64,000 nucleotides of DNA, from positions 159,570-223,569 of the forward strand of contig NZ_FNBN01000011.1 in the NCBI RefSeq assembly GCF_900102545.1, read 5' to 3'. Below the pieces are notes generated by a model that was not told the DNA's origin, made no database searches, and saw only the letters and a list, made by a program, of their open reading frames with translations. The number at the start of each line of letters is the position of its first letter. Positions within the stretch are counted from its first letter, which is position 1. Both the position numbers and the translations under genes were made by a program. Source of the stretch: Chitinophaga filiformis (GTDB lineage Bacteria > Bacteroidota > Bacteroidia > Chitinophagales > Chitinophagaceae). This document shows, in pieces, positions 43,357 through 53,579 of the stretch.

Positions 43357-46300
43357 ATGCATCTATATTGCTTCACCAGAGCACCGCGTACAGCGGCGCC
43401 CGAGACATTGCCATGCTATAACCGGCAATCGTTTAATGATAGACATAGTCACGAAAAACGTACAAAATCATTCAGGATTATGCGCATTACTCCTATCCTA
43501 TTACTGATAGCAATGATGAATATCTGCAAAAGCGCTGTTGCTCAGAACATCAGCATTAAGGCTAACAATGAACCGTTAAAAACATTGCTGAAAAAAATTG
43601 CCAAACAAGCCCACGTATATGTTGTATATGAAGAGAAAGAACTGGCTACTACGGCGCCGGTGTCGTTACACGTAAAAGAGGCTTCATTAAAACAGGTACT
43701 GGACCTATGCTTTAAAGATCTGCCTCTGAGCTATAGCATCATCGACAAAACGGTGGTAGTAAAGAAAAAGGAGCTTAGCAAAGACAACCTTTCCGCCGTG
43801 AGCCCTGCACAGAAAAAGCTTCTCAGAGTGCTGGGGCGTGTCCTGGAAGCCAAAGATCCTCCCGGCCCCCTGGTAGGTGCTACCGTTAAAGTGAAAGACG
43901 CCGCCAAGGGTGTTACCGCAGATGCAGACGGAGTGTTTGAACTGCATGTATCCAAAGGCAGCACGCTCGTGATCTCCATGATCGGCTATAAACCGCAGGA
44001 ATACATCGTGAACGAAGAGCAGGCAAACCTGATCGTCTCCCTCAGAGAAGACCTTAAAACCCTGGAACAGATCGTCGTAACAGGCTTTGGCAAACAGAAA
44101 GTAAAAAATATAGCCAGCTCTGTCAGCATTGTTAATATGGACAATGTGAAAAATAAACCCGTTGTGCAACTCTCCCAGGCACTTCAGGGTGCCGCCACCG
44201 GTATTGTAGTGTCTCAAACCACCGGACTGGTAGGTGGTGATCAGGCCAACATCCGGATACGTGGCGTAGGCACACTCCTGAATGCATCGCCACTTGTGCT
44301 GGTGGATGGTGTACCGTTCGACATGAACAACCTGGACCCGAATACCGTTGAAAGCATCACAGTATTGAAAGATGCAGCTGCAGCTTCCATGTATGGCGCC
44401 AGAGCCGCCAATGGAGTTATTATCATCACCACCAAACGTGGCGTTGCCGGGGTTCCCAATATTGAATACAACGGATACTATGGTATTCAACGGCCTCAAT
44501 ACATACCCGACTTCGTTGATGCGGCCACCTGGATGGAGATGAACAATGAAGCGATGAAGAATTCCGGCGGAAATCCAATCTACAGCGACTCGACCATACT
44601 CATGACGAGAAACGGCAGCGATCCGGTTAAATACCCTAACACCAACTGGCCCGATCTGGTATTGCGCAAAGCCATTCCCATACAGCAACATTCCATCCTG
44701 GTATCCGGAGGTAATACGGCAGCCCGATTCTCCCTCTCTATCAACCAGACATGGCAGCAGGGACATGTGAAAAATTCTGACTACAGTCGTACTACCGTAC
44801 GTGCTAATACTACCGTAGACCTGATGAAGAACTTCTTCATTTACATGGATCTTTTTGCTTCACGCAGTGTTCAGAATCAACCCTATGCCACTAACAGATA
44901 TACTACTGATATCTACCGCCGCATCTACACCATACCACCAAATATCATTTCCAAATATCCAGGGAAAGCCGAAAACCCTGGTTATACTTATTATGGCATT
45001 TATGGCGAGAGCTGGAACCCTGTGGCGATGCTTGAAAAAGGTGGTACCTTGGGCAAAACAAGGGATGAGGCCTTATTAAATATACGCCCGCAATGGAATC
45101 TCCTGCCAGGGCTAAGCCTGAAAGGACAAGCCAGCTATCGCGTAGCCTCCGGTATCGACAAGGCAGACCAGGAATCTTATATTTTCTTTGACTACTACAC
45201 TAATCGAACAGCCGGCGTAAACTATCCGACGGTTAAAACCGCCACGCTTACTGCAAGGGAAAGCTACCTGTATTTCGGGGGTAACCTTGATTATAACCAC
45301 GATTTTGGCAAACACAATGTAAATGCTATCGCTGGCTATACACAGGAGCTGCGTACTTATGATTCATGGAAAGATGTGGCACTGCGTTCCATATTTGCAA
45401 AAGCATTTTATACCTACGACGACCGTTATTTACTTGAAGCCGGCTTGCGCCGCGATGGTTCTTCCCTGTTCGGTGATGGTAAAAAATGGGGCATTTTCCC
45501 TTCTGTTGCCGCAGGCTGGAATATTGACAAGGAGGACTTCTTCCATGTTAAGTTCATCGACGCCTGGAAACTCAGGGGTTCATGGGGAGTACTGGGGAAT
45601 AATAACGTAGATCCATACCTCTACCAGACTACCATCGACGCAAATAATGGTGCAGAAACTGTTATTGGTAACCCCAATCTGAGCTGGGAAAAAGTAAAAG
45701 AACTGAATATCGGTACAGACATCCATTTCAAAGCAGGTATCAGTGTCACTGCGGAATGGTATGATAAACTGACTACCGACATGATCATCACGCCACAGCC
45801 TAACTACACGGGCGGTACCGGTATTGGCAACGACAACAATGGCGCACCTGTTAACGTAGGTAGCGTAAGAAACCGCGGGCAGGAGATCAAGATATCCTAC
45901 CATAAATCATTTGGCAACAACTTCGTCTTTGACGCAAGCATTGGCTACAGCAAGAACAAAAGTAAGATTGTACGCCTTACCGGCAATGGTCAGCCGATCA
46001 TCAGCGGCAATACCATCATGTATGAAGGTGGCGCCTTAAAAGAATACTATGGTTATGCCACGCAGGGGCTACTACAGCAAACTGATATCGATAATACCAA
46101 GATTCTTAAATTGAATGGTCAGGCAGCAGGTGACGTTCACTTTATAAATACCAATGGAGATACCATCATCAACAATCTCGATCGGGTATCACTGGGCAAT
46201 ACAGAACCTACTGATATCTTCTTCTTCAACCTTGGCCTCAATTTTAAAAATATAGACTTCCAGGCTTTAGTGTCGGGAGCATCCGGCGCCCCACTGTTTT

Positions 46301-46680
46301 ACAGCGGCAACTTTGCCATACCATTGAATATTGGCGGGGAAAGTGGCACTCCTCAGAAATCCCAGCTGGATTACTGGACACCACAACATACCAACGCCTC
46401 ACGTCCGCGACTCACACCCACACCAGGCACCAACGCCAATTTCTCCGATTTCTGGCGTGTAAGCGGCAACTACCTGCGTGTTCGTTACTTACAACTGGGC
46501 TATACGCTGCCGGCGCCTCTAAGCAGAAAAATAAGGGCTAAAATGCTACGTGTGTACTTCAATGCACAAAATGTATTCACCTTCTCGAAAGTCAAATTGT
46601 TTGATCCGGAAAGTGGTGGTAATCAGACTACAGTGCCATTACTGAAGACCTACACTTTCGGTCTTAACCTTAAATTCTAA
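43357..46680 (+). CDS. susC-like: SusC/RagA TonB-dependent transporter with STN domain (locus 2)
   Basis: Outer-membrane channel of 1107 residues. The first ATG gives a 41-residue polar head before the hydrophobic core MRITPILLLIAMMNICKSAV; long heads are common in this family (compare locus 1), but ATG 43480 is an alternative. Order: STN domain (about 64-135), carboxypeptidase-regulatory-like domain (about 160-230), plug (VVTGFGKQKVKNIASSVSIV; VLKDAAAASMYGARAANGVI) and barrel ending LLKTYTFGLNLKF. The STN domain implies induction through the adjacent FecR/sigma pair. Confidence 0.96.
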   Translation: MHLYCFTRAPRTAAPETLPCYNRQSFNDRHSHEKRTKSFRIMRITPILLLIAMMNICKSAVAQNISIKANNEPLKTLLKKIAKQAHVYVVYEEKELATTAPVSLHVKEASLKQVLDLCFKDLPLSYSIIDKTVVVKKKELSKDNLSAVSPAQKKLLRVLGRVLEAKDPPGPLVGATVKVKDAAKGVTADADGVFELHVSKGSTLVISMIGYKPQEYIVNEEQANLIVSLREDLKTLEQIVVTGFGKQKVKNIASSVSIVNMDNVKNKPVVQLSQALQGAATGIVVSQTTGLVGGDQANIRIRGVGTLLNASPLVLVDGVPFDMNNLDPNTVESITVLKDAAAASMYGARAANGVIIITTKRGVAGVPNIEYNGYYGIQRPQYIPDFVDAATWMEMNNEAMKNSGGNPIYSDSTILMTRNGSDPVKYPNTNWPDLVLRKAIPIQQHSILVSGGNTAARFSLSINQTWQQGHVKNSDYSRTTVRANTTVDLMKNFFIYMDLFASRSVQNQPYATNRYTTDIYRRIYTIPPNIISKYPGKAENPGYTYYGIYGESWNPVAMLEKGGTLGKTRDEALLNIRPQWNLLPGLSLKGQASYRVASGIDKADQESYIFFDYYTNRTAGVNYPTVKTATLTARESYLYFGGNLDYNHDFGKHNVNAIAGYTQELRTYDSWKDVALRSIFAKAFYTYDDRYLLEAGLRRDGSSLFGDGKKWGIFPSVAAGWNIDKEDFFHVKFIDAWKLRGSWGVLGNNNVDPYLYQTTIDANNGAETVIGNPNLSWEKVKELNIGTDIHFKAGISVTAEWYDKLTTDMIITPQPNYTGGTGIGNDNNGAPVNVGSVRNRGQEIKISYHKSFGNNFVFDASIGYSKNKSKIVRLTGNGQPIISGNTIMYEGGALKEYYGYATQGLLQQTDIDNTKILKLNGQAAGDVHFINTNGDTIINNLDRVSLGNTEPTDIFFFNLGLNFKNIDFQALVSGASGAPLFYSGNFAIPLNIGGESGTPQKSQLDYWTPQHTNASRPRLTPTPGTNANFSDFWRVSGNYLRVRYLQLGYTLPAPLSRKIRAKMLRVYFNAQNVFTFSKVKLFDPESGGNQTTVPLLKTYTFGLNLKF

Positions 46681-46692
46681 AAAAACAGGCTT

Positions 46693-48315
46693 ATGAAACA
46701 TATTCATAAAAATATATTTCCATCTCTGCTGCTATTAATCCTGCTTTGTGGTTGTTCCAAAGATTACCTCAACAGGGACAATCCTACTGCGACCACCGAT
46801 GAAAAATGGTGGCGGCTGGAGTCCGATCTTTTCAATTACCTGGAAGTAATCTACCTTAACCAGATGTCGCCTGGCGCCTTGCTCACGTCTTCCTCCTACC
46901 AGGCAAACTGCCGTATACATATGAGCGGTATTACAGACGAATCAGTATTCCGGGCCAATTTCGGTAGCTGGAACAGCTATCCGCTGGGTGCAGTTACAGC
47001 AACAGATGGTTACCTTTCCGATACTTATAGGCAGAATTATAAAGACATACGCAATGCGTCCCGCATATTGGAAAATTACTCCCGTATCTACATGGAGAAC
47101 GCGGTAGTGAAAGAGCAACGTGCTGCAGAGGCAAGGGCGTTACGGGCAAGGGCACATCTTAATCTTTTTCTTTTCTTTGGACCGATACCCATTGTGCGTA
47201 AAAGCCTGGATCCGGGAGAAGGCGCGGCTGTGCCACGCAATACACAGGAGGAAGTAGTAAATTTCGTTGCTGCCGAATTAGATTCTGCCGCGGAAGTACT
47301 ACCTGTATCCTATCCCAGCAGTGAAGCCTACCGCATTTCAAAAGGCGCCTGTTATGCTATGCAGGTACAGTTGTTTCTCAGCATAAAAAATTATGCAAAG
47401 GTGATAGAATATGCCAGGAAACTGATTAACCTGGGAGTATATGACCTGCACTATAGCACCGCTCCCGGCGTTAACAGCTATGCACAATTATTTACCTATG
47501 ATGCATTGGAAAACAAGGAACGCATCCTCTTCCGTCGTACGGGTAACTCCGGTGCATTTTTCAGACTGGCACCCAAAAGCCTGTCCGGACAAGCCTGCAA
47601 CGGCCCTACCGCTGCCATGGTAAATACTTATGAAACGCTGCAAGGCAAAACATTGCAGGAGCTGGGAGCCGATAGCCTGACTTACTACTGGAAAAATCCC
47701 CTGTACAAAAATAACAGAGATCCGAGGCTGGCAGCCAGCGTTCTCTTCCCGGGACAAACATTTGTAAACCGCCTGTTGGACCCATTCACTGCAGGATCGG
47801 TAGATCAGCTCGGGGCAACACAATCTACACAAACCGGTTTCTGGGTAAAGAAATACCTCGATGCCAAAGATGTATCCCGTAATAATGCCGGTACATTAAA
47901 CTTCATGATCACCCGCTACGCTGAAATATTACTGAGCTATGTAGAAGCACTGGTAGAGTCGGACGACTGGCAGCATCCGGATGTACTACTCTACCTCAAT
48001 AAGATCCGCAACAGAGCTGGCATGCCTGATGTAAACACTGCAGTGTATAATACACAGGAAAAAATGCGTGAATTATACCGCCGGGAACGAAAAGTGGAAC
48101 TGGCATTTGAAGGCACGCGCCTGTTTGATATACGCCGTTGGAAGATAGGCGAAGAAGTGTTGAAAGGACCTGCAATGGGTGCTATCAATCCCAATACCAA
48201 TCAGCCGGTAATAGTGGAAAACAGGATATTCGATCCCGAACGGGATTACCTCTGGCCTATTCCATTGGTAGAGATCAATGGCAATCCGGCCATGAAACAG
48301 AATCCAAAATGGTGA
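46693..48315 (+). CDS. susD-like: SusD/RagB family glycan-binding lipoprotein (locus 2)
   Basis: Surface lipoprotein of 540 residues, 12 bases after susC. Lipobox LLCGC puts the lipidated Cys near residue 20. Typical parts: AEARALRARAHLNLFLFFGP, TRYAEILLSYVEALVESDDW, RRERKVELAFEGTRLFDIRR and the ending AMKQNPKW. It should cap the SusC channel. No glycoside hydrolase, lyase or peptidase follows, so the enzymes that make its ligand are elsewhere or the ligand is not cut at the surface. Confidence 0.95.
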   Translation: MKHIHKNIFPSLLLLILLCGCSKDYLNRDNPTATTDEKWWRLESDLFNYLEVIYLNQMSPGALLTSSSYQANCRIHMSGITDESVFRANFGSWNSYPLGAVTATDGYLSDTYRQNYKDIRNASRILENYSRIYMENAVVKEQRAAEARALRARAHLNLFLFFGPIPIVRKSLDPGEGAAVPRNTQEEVVNFVAAELDSAAEVLPVSYPSSEAYRISKGACYAMQVQLFLSIKNYAKVIEYARKLINLGVYDLHYSTAPGVNSYAQLFTYDALENKERILFRRTGNSGAFFRLAPKSLSGQACNGPTAAMVNTYETLQGKTLQELGADSLTYYWKNPLYKNNRDPRLAASVLFPGQTFVNRLLDPFTAGSVDQLGATQSTQTGFWVKKYLDAKDVSRNNAGTLNFMITRYAEILLSYVEALVESDDWQHPDVLLYLNKIRNRAGMPDVNTAVYNTQEKMRELYRRERKVELAFEGTRLFDIRRWKIGEEVLKGPAMGAINPNTNQPVIVENRIFDPERDYLWPIPLVEINGNPAMKQNPKW

Positions 48316-48354
48316 CAATAGCACATTGATAAAGTATACGCTCCGGCATGCATA

Positions 48355-48390
48355 AAACAGGAAAACCGCTATTAAAGCGGTTTTCTGTTT
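48355..48390. terminator. Bidirectional terminator after susD 2
   Basis: AAACAG-G-AAAACCGCT pairs with AGCGGTTTT-CTGTTT around loop ATTAA, with one bulged base. It separates susD 2 (+) from the convergent membrane-protein gene ending at 48420. Confidence 0.8.
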
Positions 48391-48419
48391 ATATATACAA
48401 AGCCTTTTTCAATAGCGTA

Positions 48420-49469
48420 CTACAATCTCTGCATGATGATGTTCACCGAATCAGTCCCAAGTGTTCCGGCCAGCTTTAACTTTCCGGAGCCACCAGCCGG
48501 TGATATACTGCCTTTAAAAACAGGCCTGTCGGAGGGAGAACGCCAATTGATCTCCATGTGATTGTTTGCTAAAGTATAAGTACCATTCCACCTTTTCTGT
48601 GGCGTATTAAATTCAAATACGCAGCCATTTCTAACATCCAGGTAAACCACCGTGAGTACACTGTCTGCACAATCGGACTTGTAACGCATCTGCTGATTGA
48701 TCTGCAGCTGTTTTACTTCATATTTACCGGTAAGCTGTGGATTTCTGTCAGGCTTGTTATGTAAGGCTATTAATAGCAGTGGTATATAAATGACGGAGAG
48801 ACGAATGCCTAACTTTAGATATTTGGAAAGTGTCAATGCAGGCAACTGATCTTTTGCGATAAAGAAAAATTCTTTTAATCTGTTGAATTCTATGAACAGG
48901 AAATAAAGGGTGCCCAACAACATGATGGAAGCGTGGACGACAACACTCTGACCAATCTCATAGAAAATGTCCATCAGCAATATGTTAGCCAGCAAGGGAA
49001 TGAGTACAAACACCCCTACCAGTCTGGTTCTCCGAAAAAGTAATAGCATCGCTCCGGTTATCTGAAGTCCCGCTATGATACAGGCGAAAAGGTAAGAATG
49101 GCTGTAAAAATTCCAGAACAGATCTGACGGTGAAAAACTGCTATAAGGCAGATCAACCTTGCTAATCGGCATTACAAGCTGCAAATGACAGATCTTTTCC
49201 CACCCAAATGACGCCAGGTCAAACGCTACACCATAGCGAATAAGACCTTGCCAGAAGGCAAGCGTCTCAGGGCGATTGGTTTTCCGCGCCTGCCATATAA
49301 AAGCATAGATAACAGCAACAACCAGGGTTAGTAAGGGAATGATGGTAAGGGTCCCTATTGGTATCAATGTGCGCAGCCATGTAACACACTGGCGAAGTAT
49401 AAAGGCACCAACTACTAATCCGGCAATTACACAAGTAATGAGTTTTTTGCTAAAGGAGATTTTCTGCAT
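48420..49469 (-). CDS. DoxX-like integral membrane protein with C-terminal beta domain
   Basis: Protein of 349 residues with about seven membrane helices over residues 8-235. The middle part, FDLASFGWEKICHLQLVMPI through IIAGLQITGAMLLLFRR and VGVFVLIPLLANILLMDIFY, matches the DoxX/SURF4-like layout (function in most bacteria unclear, sometimes redox-linked). Residues 245-349 form a separate beta-rich domain (LTGKYEVKQLQINQQ, then PQKRWNGTYTLANNHMEINW), probably periplasmic, resembling a lipocalin-type barrel. It converges on susD 2. An exact -7 box (TAAATTTG) lies at 49492-49499, giving a leader of about 15 bases. Confidence 0.75.
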   Translation of the reverse strand: MQKISFSKKLITCVIAGLVVGAFILRQCVTWLRTLIPIGTLTIIPLLTLVVAVIYAFIWQARKTNRPETLAFWQGLIRYGVAFDLASFGWEKICHLQLVMPISKVDLPYSSFSPSDLFWNFYSHSYLFACIIAGLQITGAMLLLFRRTRLVGVFVLIPLLANILLMDIFYEIGQSVVVHASIMLLGTLYFLFIEFNRLKEFFFIAKDQLPALTLSKYLKLGIRLSVIYIPLLLIALHNKPDRNPQLTGKYEVKQLQINQQMRYKSDCADSVLTVVYLDVRNGCVFEFNTPQKRWNGTYTLANNHMEINWRSPSDRPVFKGSISPAGGSGKLKLAGTLGTDSVNIIMQRL

Positions 49470-49491
49470 TTTGCATAAATTGGGAGATAAA

Positions 49492-49499
49492 CAAATTTA
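49492..49499 (-). promoter_or_regulatory. Candidate -7 box (TAAATTTG) of the DoxX-like gene
   Basis: Exact TAnnTTTG match on the minus strand, 22 bases before the ATG at 49469. No -33 element is evident. Confidence 0.35.
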
Positions 49500-49631
49500 A
49501 ACCTTAAATCTGTTTTCTGGTACTTTTTGTATTCATGGTAGAACTGATAATACTGTCTACTTGCTTTCTATTCGGACTATCATTCAAACAGGACATGAAT
49601 ACCAATAGCTGATATTTATCTACTAAGCAAT

Positions 49632-49678
49632 AACGCAGGAAGCCGTCTCCATTATTTCTGAAGACGGCTTCCTGCGTT
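49632..49678 (-). terminator. Terminator of the SEC-C protein gene
   Basis: Perfect 17-bp stem (AACGCAGGAAGCCGTCT at 49632-49648 and its complement at 49662-49678) with a 13-base loop, 30 bases beyond the stop codon at 49708. Confidence 0.85.
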
Positions 49679-49707
49679 TCCCGGTATCCTGAGTTTAAAA
49701 TGAAATC

Positions 49708-50397
49708 CTATTCCTTTTGTGAATCCTCCGCCGCTTTCTCCTCATTAGCGAGATCGTTCATCTTTACCACCGTGTCCTTCACTTTTTCGATAGTAGCTGG
49801 CAGATTTTTACCATGGCACTGGCTATATGGTTTCAGGCTTCCGCAATAACATGCGCTTCCCAGCTTTCCACCTTCCCTGAAAAAGAGCAATGCATTATTG
49901 AACAAGGTATCATAATGATTATATACATTTCCTGTAAATGTACTGAAATGGTACTGCCCATCGCCCAAACGGGTAGCAAAGCCCAGCAGGAAATCTTTCA
50001 TATCGGCTAATAGAATAATATGCTCTACCAGCAGGTTATCTATAACACTGCTCCTGATATTCGCTATATGCTTTCCCTCATACGTAAATCTGTCATCAGG
50101 AATAAACAATAGCTTGTCCAGCGGTACACGCGGCGGGGTGATATCAACCAGATTCCCGTCTTCATCTTCCCATACCGCATAGTGTTCACCTTCACATATG
50201 AAATCGCTTAACCAAACAGCCCATCCATAGACGAGGTTTCCACCATCTTTAGCAACTTTCTCCTGTACATTAAAATAACTGTTTCCGGGAGTAGCTGCCG
50301 GATCTGGCTTTACAGGGATAATTTCATGTTCATATTCCGACCCGATTTTGTCGATCAGTTTCTGTACCACACGGGTAATCTCAATTGGACTTGTCAT
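49708..50397 (-). CDS. SEC-C motif protein
   Basis: Cytoplasmic protein of 229 residues. Near the C-terminus (about 193-207) CYCGSLKPYSQCHG is a SEC-C zinc motif (CxCGSxxxYxxCHG), as at the end of SecA, where it binds metal and helps contact partners. The first 185 residues are an unrecognised alpha/beta domain (WAVWLSDFICEGEHYAVWED and HIILLADMKDFLLGFATRLG). The tail is charged (NEEKAAEDSQKE). It stands alone with its own terminator. A nucleic-acid or protein-binding role is possible, not shown. Confidence 0.8.
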   Translation of the reverse strand: MTSPIEITRVVQKLIDKIGSEYEHEIIPVKPDPAATPGNSYFNVQEKVAKDGGNLVYGWAVWLSDFICEGEHYAVWEDEDGNLVDITPPRVPLDKLLFIPDDRFTYEGKHIANIRSSVIDNLLVEHIILLADMKDFLLGFATRLGDGQYHFSTFTGNVYNHYDTLFNNALLFFREGGKLGSACYCGSLKPYSQCHGKNLPATIEKVKDTVVKMNDLANEEKAAEDSQKE

Positions 50398-50573
50398 ACT
50401 AGTTAATCAACCTTAAAATAATGTAAAGTACAGCATATGCCTGAATGGCCTCCTCTGCCCTGTTGTAAAGGGCAAAATTAGTGAAGTCGGCCGAATAATC
50501 AATATCTTCCACCAGCCACTTCCAGCCCCTTGGAAATAGCCATATCCACCAGGTTTAAAACGTACATGCAGAA

Positions 50574-50867
50574 TTACCAGACCTTATATATCTCTCTTGA
50601 ACCGGTCAAATACAGATCGTGATAACCCTCCATCTTCTCTTTCATTTTTTTCATCTTTTCCTCATTCTTCATCATCTCCTCCCAGCTTTTGTCATAAGCA
50701 GTAAGATTATCGTATTTGCTTACCATTATTACCCTGTTATACTGACCAGTCATATCCGTCAGGATATTAACCAGCTCGGGTTCGTCAGCCATGACTTCCT
50801 TGAACAGTTTTGCCAGCTTAGAGGCATTGCCTGGTTTACAGACGAAAATGTCGTGTACTAAAATCAT
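50574..50867 (-). CDS. Dimeric alpha/beta-barrel (NIPSNAP/monooxygenase-like) protein
   Basis: Protein of 97 residues. The pattern MILVHDIFVCKPGNASKLAK, a helix, QYNRVIMVSKYDNLTAYDKS and a Lys/Glu/Met-rich helix (EEMMKNEEKMKKMKEKMEGY) before YLTGSREIYKVW fits one ferredoxin-like half of a dimeric alpha/beta barrel, the fold of NIPSNAP and small monooxygenase-like proteins. No haem or flavin ligand can be named. It stands alone on the minus strand, divergent from the FG-GAP gene. Confidence 0.7.
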   Translation of the reverse strand: MILVHDIFVCKPGNASKLAKLFKEVMADEPELVNILTDMTGQYNRVIMVSKYDNLTAYDKSWEEMMKNEEKMKKMKEKMEGYHDLYLTGSREIYKVW

Positions 50868-51028
50868 AGTTGAAAATTTAAACTAAAAGTTAAGCCCTTT
50901 TTATCAGAATACCATATCGTACGTTTTCTGGTAAACTTAAAATATTGTATTCAAAATCAGCTTTCTGATCGTAACTTTAAACACCTTTCGGCTTAAATTG
51001 AAATTACAAAACGATAGTTTTAGCTGCC

Positions 51029-52240
51029 ATGAAAACTTACCTTTTTATTGTATGCATTGTAAGCACGATAACCCAGGGCGTTCTTGCTCAGAAGAACAGT
51101 GCTGTTTCAAATCATAAGCAGGAAAAGGAGGAAAAGCATATTACCAGTTTCCCAAACTTCGATCATGCTTTACTGCTGGAAGCGAGATCTGATACAACGG
51201 CAAATGTAAGTCTTGGCGATCTCGATGGCGATGGTCATCTTGATATTCTGTTGATCAAGGGAAGACATTGGCCTATTGTTGACAGGATTCTTCTCGGTGA
51301 TGGATCAGGCAGAATACGGAAAGCTTATAACCTCAGCAATATATCAGACCGCTCATATACCGGCGCCCTGGCTGATTTTAATGGCGATGGTTTCCTGGAT
51401 ATTGCTGTTAGCAATGATAATCCTGATCGGAAGCTGGTTTATTTGAATGACGGGAAAGGCAATTTTACAATCGGGTCTGAATTTGGGCTCTCTGAATGGC
51501 CTACCCGAAACTTATCGATCGCTGATATTAATGCTGATGGGTTTCCGGATATCATTCTGGCAAACAGAGGTGATTTGGGCAAAACGTCAAATGATATCTG
51601 CTTAAACAACGGGAAAGGACAGTTTAACGCTGATTGCATCTCATTTGCACCTTATCCTGCCACAACAATATCTCCTGCTGATTTTAATAAAGATGGTGTT
51701 GTTGATCTTATTGTACCACATCGCGACAGTGGCCAGAGTTACATTTATCCTGGCGGTCCCAACATCGGTCCGGATATCGCGTATTCAGATAGTCGTCGCA
51801 TTCCATTTGGCCCGGCCGACGCTACCATCCGTGTGGCAGCAGCAGCAGATTTTAATGGAGACAGTTTGCTTGACATTGTAACAGTAGACGAGAACAAAGG
51901 AGTAAATCTCTATTTTGGTCAAAAAGATCAAAGCTTCTCAGCAGGTATTTCTTTAGCCGATGCAAAAATTGTCCCATATGCACTGACAATAGCTGACCTG
52001 AATAATGACCAAAAACCTGATATCATTGTAGGCCACATAGAGGCGCCGTCAACAATATTTTTTAATGACGGGACCGGGCAGCACTTCAAACCAGTTTCGT
52101 TTGGTGACTCAAAAGGCACTGTGTACGGTTTTGCAATTGGCGATTTCAATGAAGACGGAACACCCGACATCGCCGTTGCCCGCTCAGACGCCAGGAATGT
52201 TCTATACTTTGGCAATATCAAACCAAAGAATCGGAAATGA
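51029..52240 (+). CDS. Secreted seven-bladed FG-GAP/VCBS beta-propeller protein
   Basis: Exported protein of 403 residues with a signal peptide (cleavage near VLA-QK). Seven repeats each hold a Ca-type loop followed by a hydrophobic strand: DLDGDGHLDILL, DFNGDGFLDIAV, DINADGFPDIIL, DFNKDGVVDLIV, DFNGDSLLDIVT, DLNNDQKPDIIV and DFNEDGTPDIAV. They fit a closed seven-bladed integrin-like propeller that needs calcium. No T9SS domain, lipobox or anchor is present, so it is probably periplasmic or released. It is followed 50 bases later by an AraC-type regulator gene in the same direction. Confidence 0.88.
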   Translation: MKTYLFIVCIVSTITQGVLAQKNSAVSNHKQEKEEKHITSFPNFDHALLLEARSDTTANVSLGDLDGDGHLDILLIKGRHWPIVDRILLGDGSGRIRKAYNLSNISDRSYTGALADFNGDGFLDIAVSNDNPDRKLVYLNDGKGNFTIGSEFGLSEWPTRNLSIADINADGFPDIILANRGDLGKTSNDICLNNGKGQFNADCISFAPYPATTISPADFNKDGVVDLIVPHRDSGQSYIYPGGPNIGPDIAYSDSRRIPFGPADATIRVAAAADFNGDSLLDIVTVDENKGVNLYFGQKDQSFSAGISLADAKIVPYALTIADLNNDQKPDIIVGHIEAPSTIFFNDGTGQHFKPVSFGDSKGTVYGFAIGDFNEDGTPDIAVARSDARNVLYFGNIKPKNRK

Positions 52241-52290
52241 AATGACAAGTGGGTTTTAACACTTATCTTTAAAACCCAAATTCCCCGGCT

Positions 52291-53433
52291 ATGACCTTTG
52301 CTGAATTCTTCCACATCCTCATCCTTCTGGGCTTTCTACAGGGCGCTATTATGAGCACACTTCTCCTCTTCTCAAAGAAACGCTCCCGCCCCAATCGCCT
52401 GCTGGGCATACTCATACTACTCATAGCCCTGGCTTGTCTTAACCTGTACCTCTTTGAATCCCCCTGGTTCACCAACAATCCCCTTCTGAACCTGCTGGGC
52501 AATCTCATTCCGCTGGTGATTATTATGCCCGTTGGCCCGCTGTTATATTTCTATGTCAAAAGCACTATAGATCCCTCCTTCAGCATCACCCGGAAGCAGC
52601 GGTTACACTTTTTACCAGTAATAATAGATTGCGGTCACCAGCTCAGCGTTGTAATATATTTTGCAGCGGCGTTGCTAGACTTTTCAGTACCGCCCCCTGA
52701 TACCATTGGACGTTTTATAGACGACTATAATGTATATGCCGACATTCCCCGCTGGGCATCTGTTACAATCTATCTCTGGCTATCCGCCAGATACCTCGCT
52801 GCGGCAAACACGGAGAAAAGTCCTCACTACCAGTGGATGCGCCAGTTTATCCGTCTATTCCTTGTTTTTCAGATTATATGGTTTATCTACCTGGTACCTT
52901 ATGTGATACCATCACTAACGGATAAAGTGCTGAATACGGTCGACTGGTACCCTGTATATATTCCCCTGGTAGTCCTGATTTACTGTCTAGGGATAAAAGG
53001 TTATCTGATTACACCGGAAGAAGCACCTGCTGCAAGAAAAGTTACGACGCCTCCGTCCATGAAATTGATAGAGGAAGCTGAACCACTACTGAAAAAAGCA
53101 ATGGAACAGGACCGTTTATACCTGGATCCGGAATTGAACCTTGCCTTTTTATCAAAGCATACCGGCTTACCCCAGAAAACTATTTCATTGGTACTGAACC
53201 AACACTTTCAAAAAAGCTTCAACGAGTTTGTAAATGGGTACCGGGTAGAGGCATTTAAGCAAAATATCCGGCAGCTCCAGCAGGACAATATGACCATCCT
53301 GGCTATGGCATTTGATGCCGGCTTTAACTCACAGGCAACTTTCCAACGTGCCTTCCGAAGTCATACCGGTATGTCGCCCAGGGAATATATAACCCGGCAC
53401 GCCGGGACAATACAGGACGATTCCCGGCATTAG
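52291..53433 (+). CDS. AraC-family regulator with N-terminal membrane domain
   Basis: Regulator of 380 residues. About seven membrane helices (residues 5-235: FHILILLGFLQGAIMSTLLL, LIPLVIIMPVGPLLYFYVKS, FFAAALLDF-like YFAAALLDFS and others) are joined to a cytoplasmic AraC HTH pair (about 270-372: LNLAFLSKHTGLPQKTISLV; MAFDAGFNSQATFQRAFRSH, TGMSPREYITRH). Membrane-bound AraC proteins of this kind are frequent in Bacteroidota and probably read an envelope signal directly. The target is unknown; the M1-peptidase gene lies 146 bases downstream and is one candidate. Confidence 0.9.
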   Translation: MTFAEFFHILILLGFLQGAIMSTLLLFSKKRSRPNRLLGILILLIALACLNLYLFESPWFTNNPLLNLLGNLIPLVIIMPVGPLLYFYVKSTIDPSFSITRKQRLHFLPVIIDCGHQLSVVIYFAAALLDFSVPPPDTIGRFIDDYNVYADIPRWASVTIYLWLSARYLAAANTEKSPHYQWMRQFIRLFLVFQIIWFIYLVPYVIPSLTDKVLNTVDWYPVYIPLVVLIYCLGIKGYLITPEEAPAARKVTTPPSMKLIEEAEPLLKKAMEQDRLYLDPELNLAFLSKHTGLPQKTISLVLNQHFQKSFNEFVNGYRVEAFKQNIRQLQQDNMTILAMAFDAGFNSQATFQRAFRSHTGMSPREYITRHAGTIQDDSRH

Positions 53434-53579
53434 CTCAGCGTCGGGCAAGCTATGTTTGTAGCCCGAGAGCCCCGTAACCCAGGAATCAAAACCGGAAAAT
53501 GAATAGGAAAATGTTATTCAATTCCGGATTTGAGTAGATATAACCGCCTGAAATAGCTTGCTTTACCAGAAAAAAGGAG

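Noticed and set aside
43705..44766. 353-codon open frame antisense to susC 2
   Set aside because: It is His- and Cys-rich low-quality protein opposite the well-conserved plug region; the susC reading explains the sequence fully.
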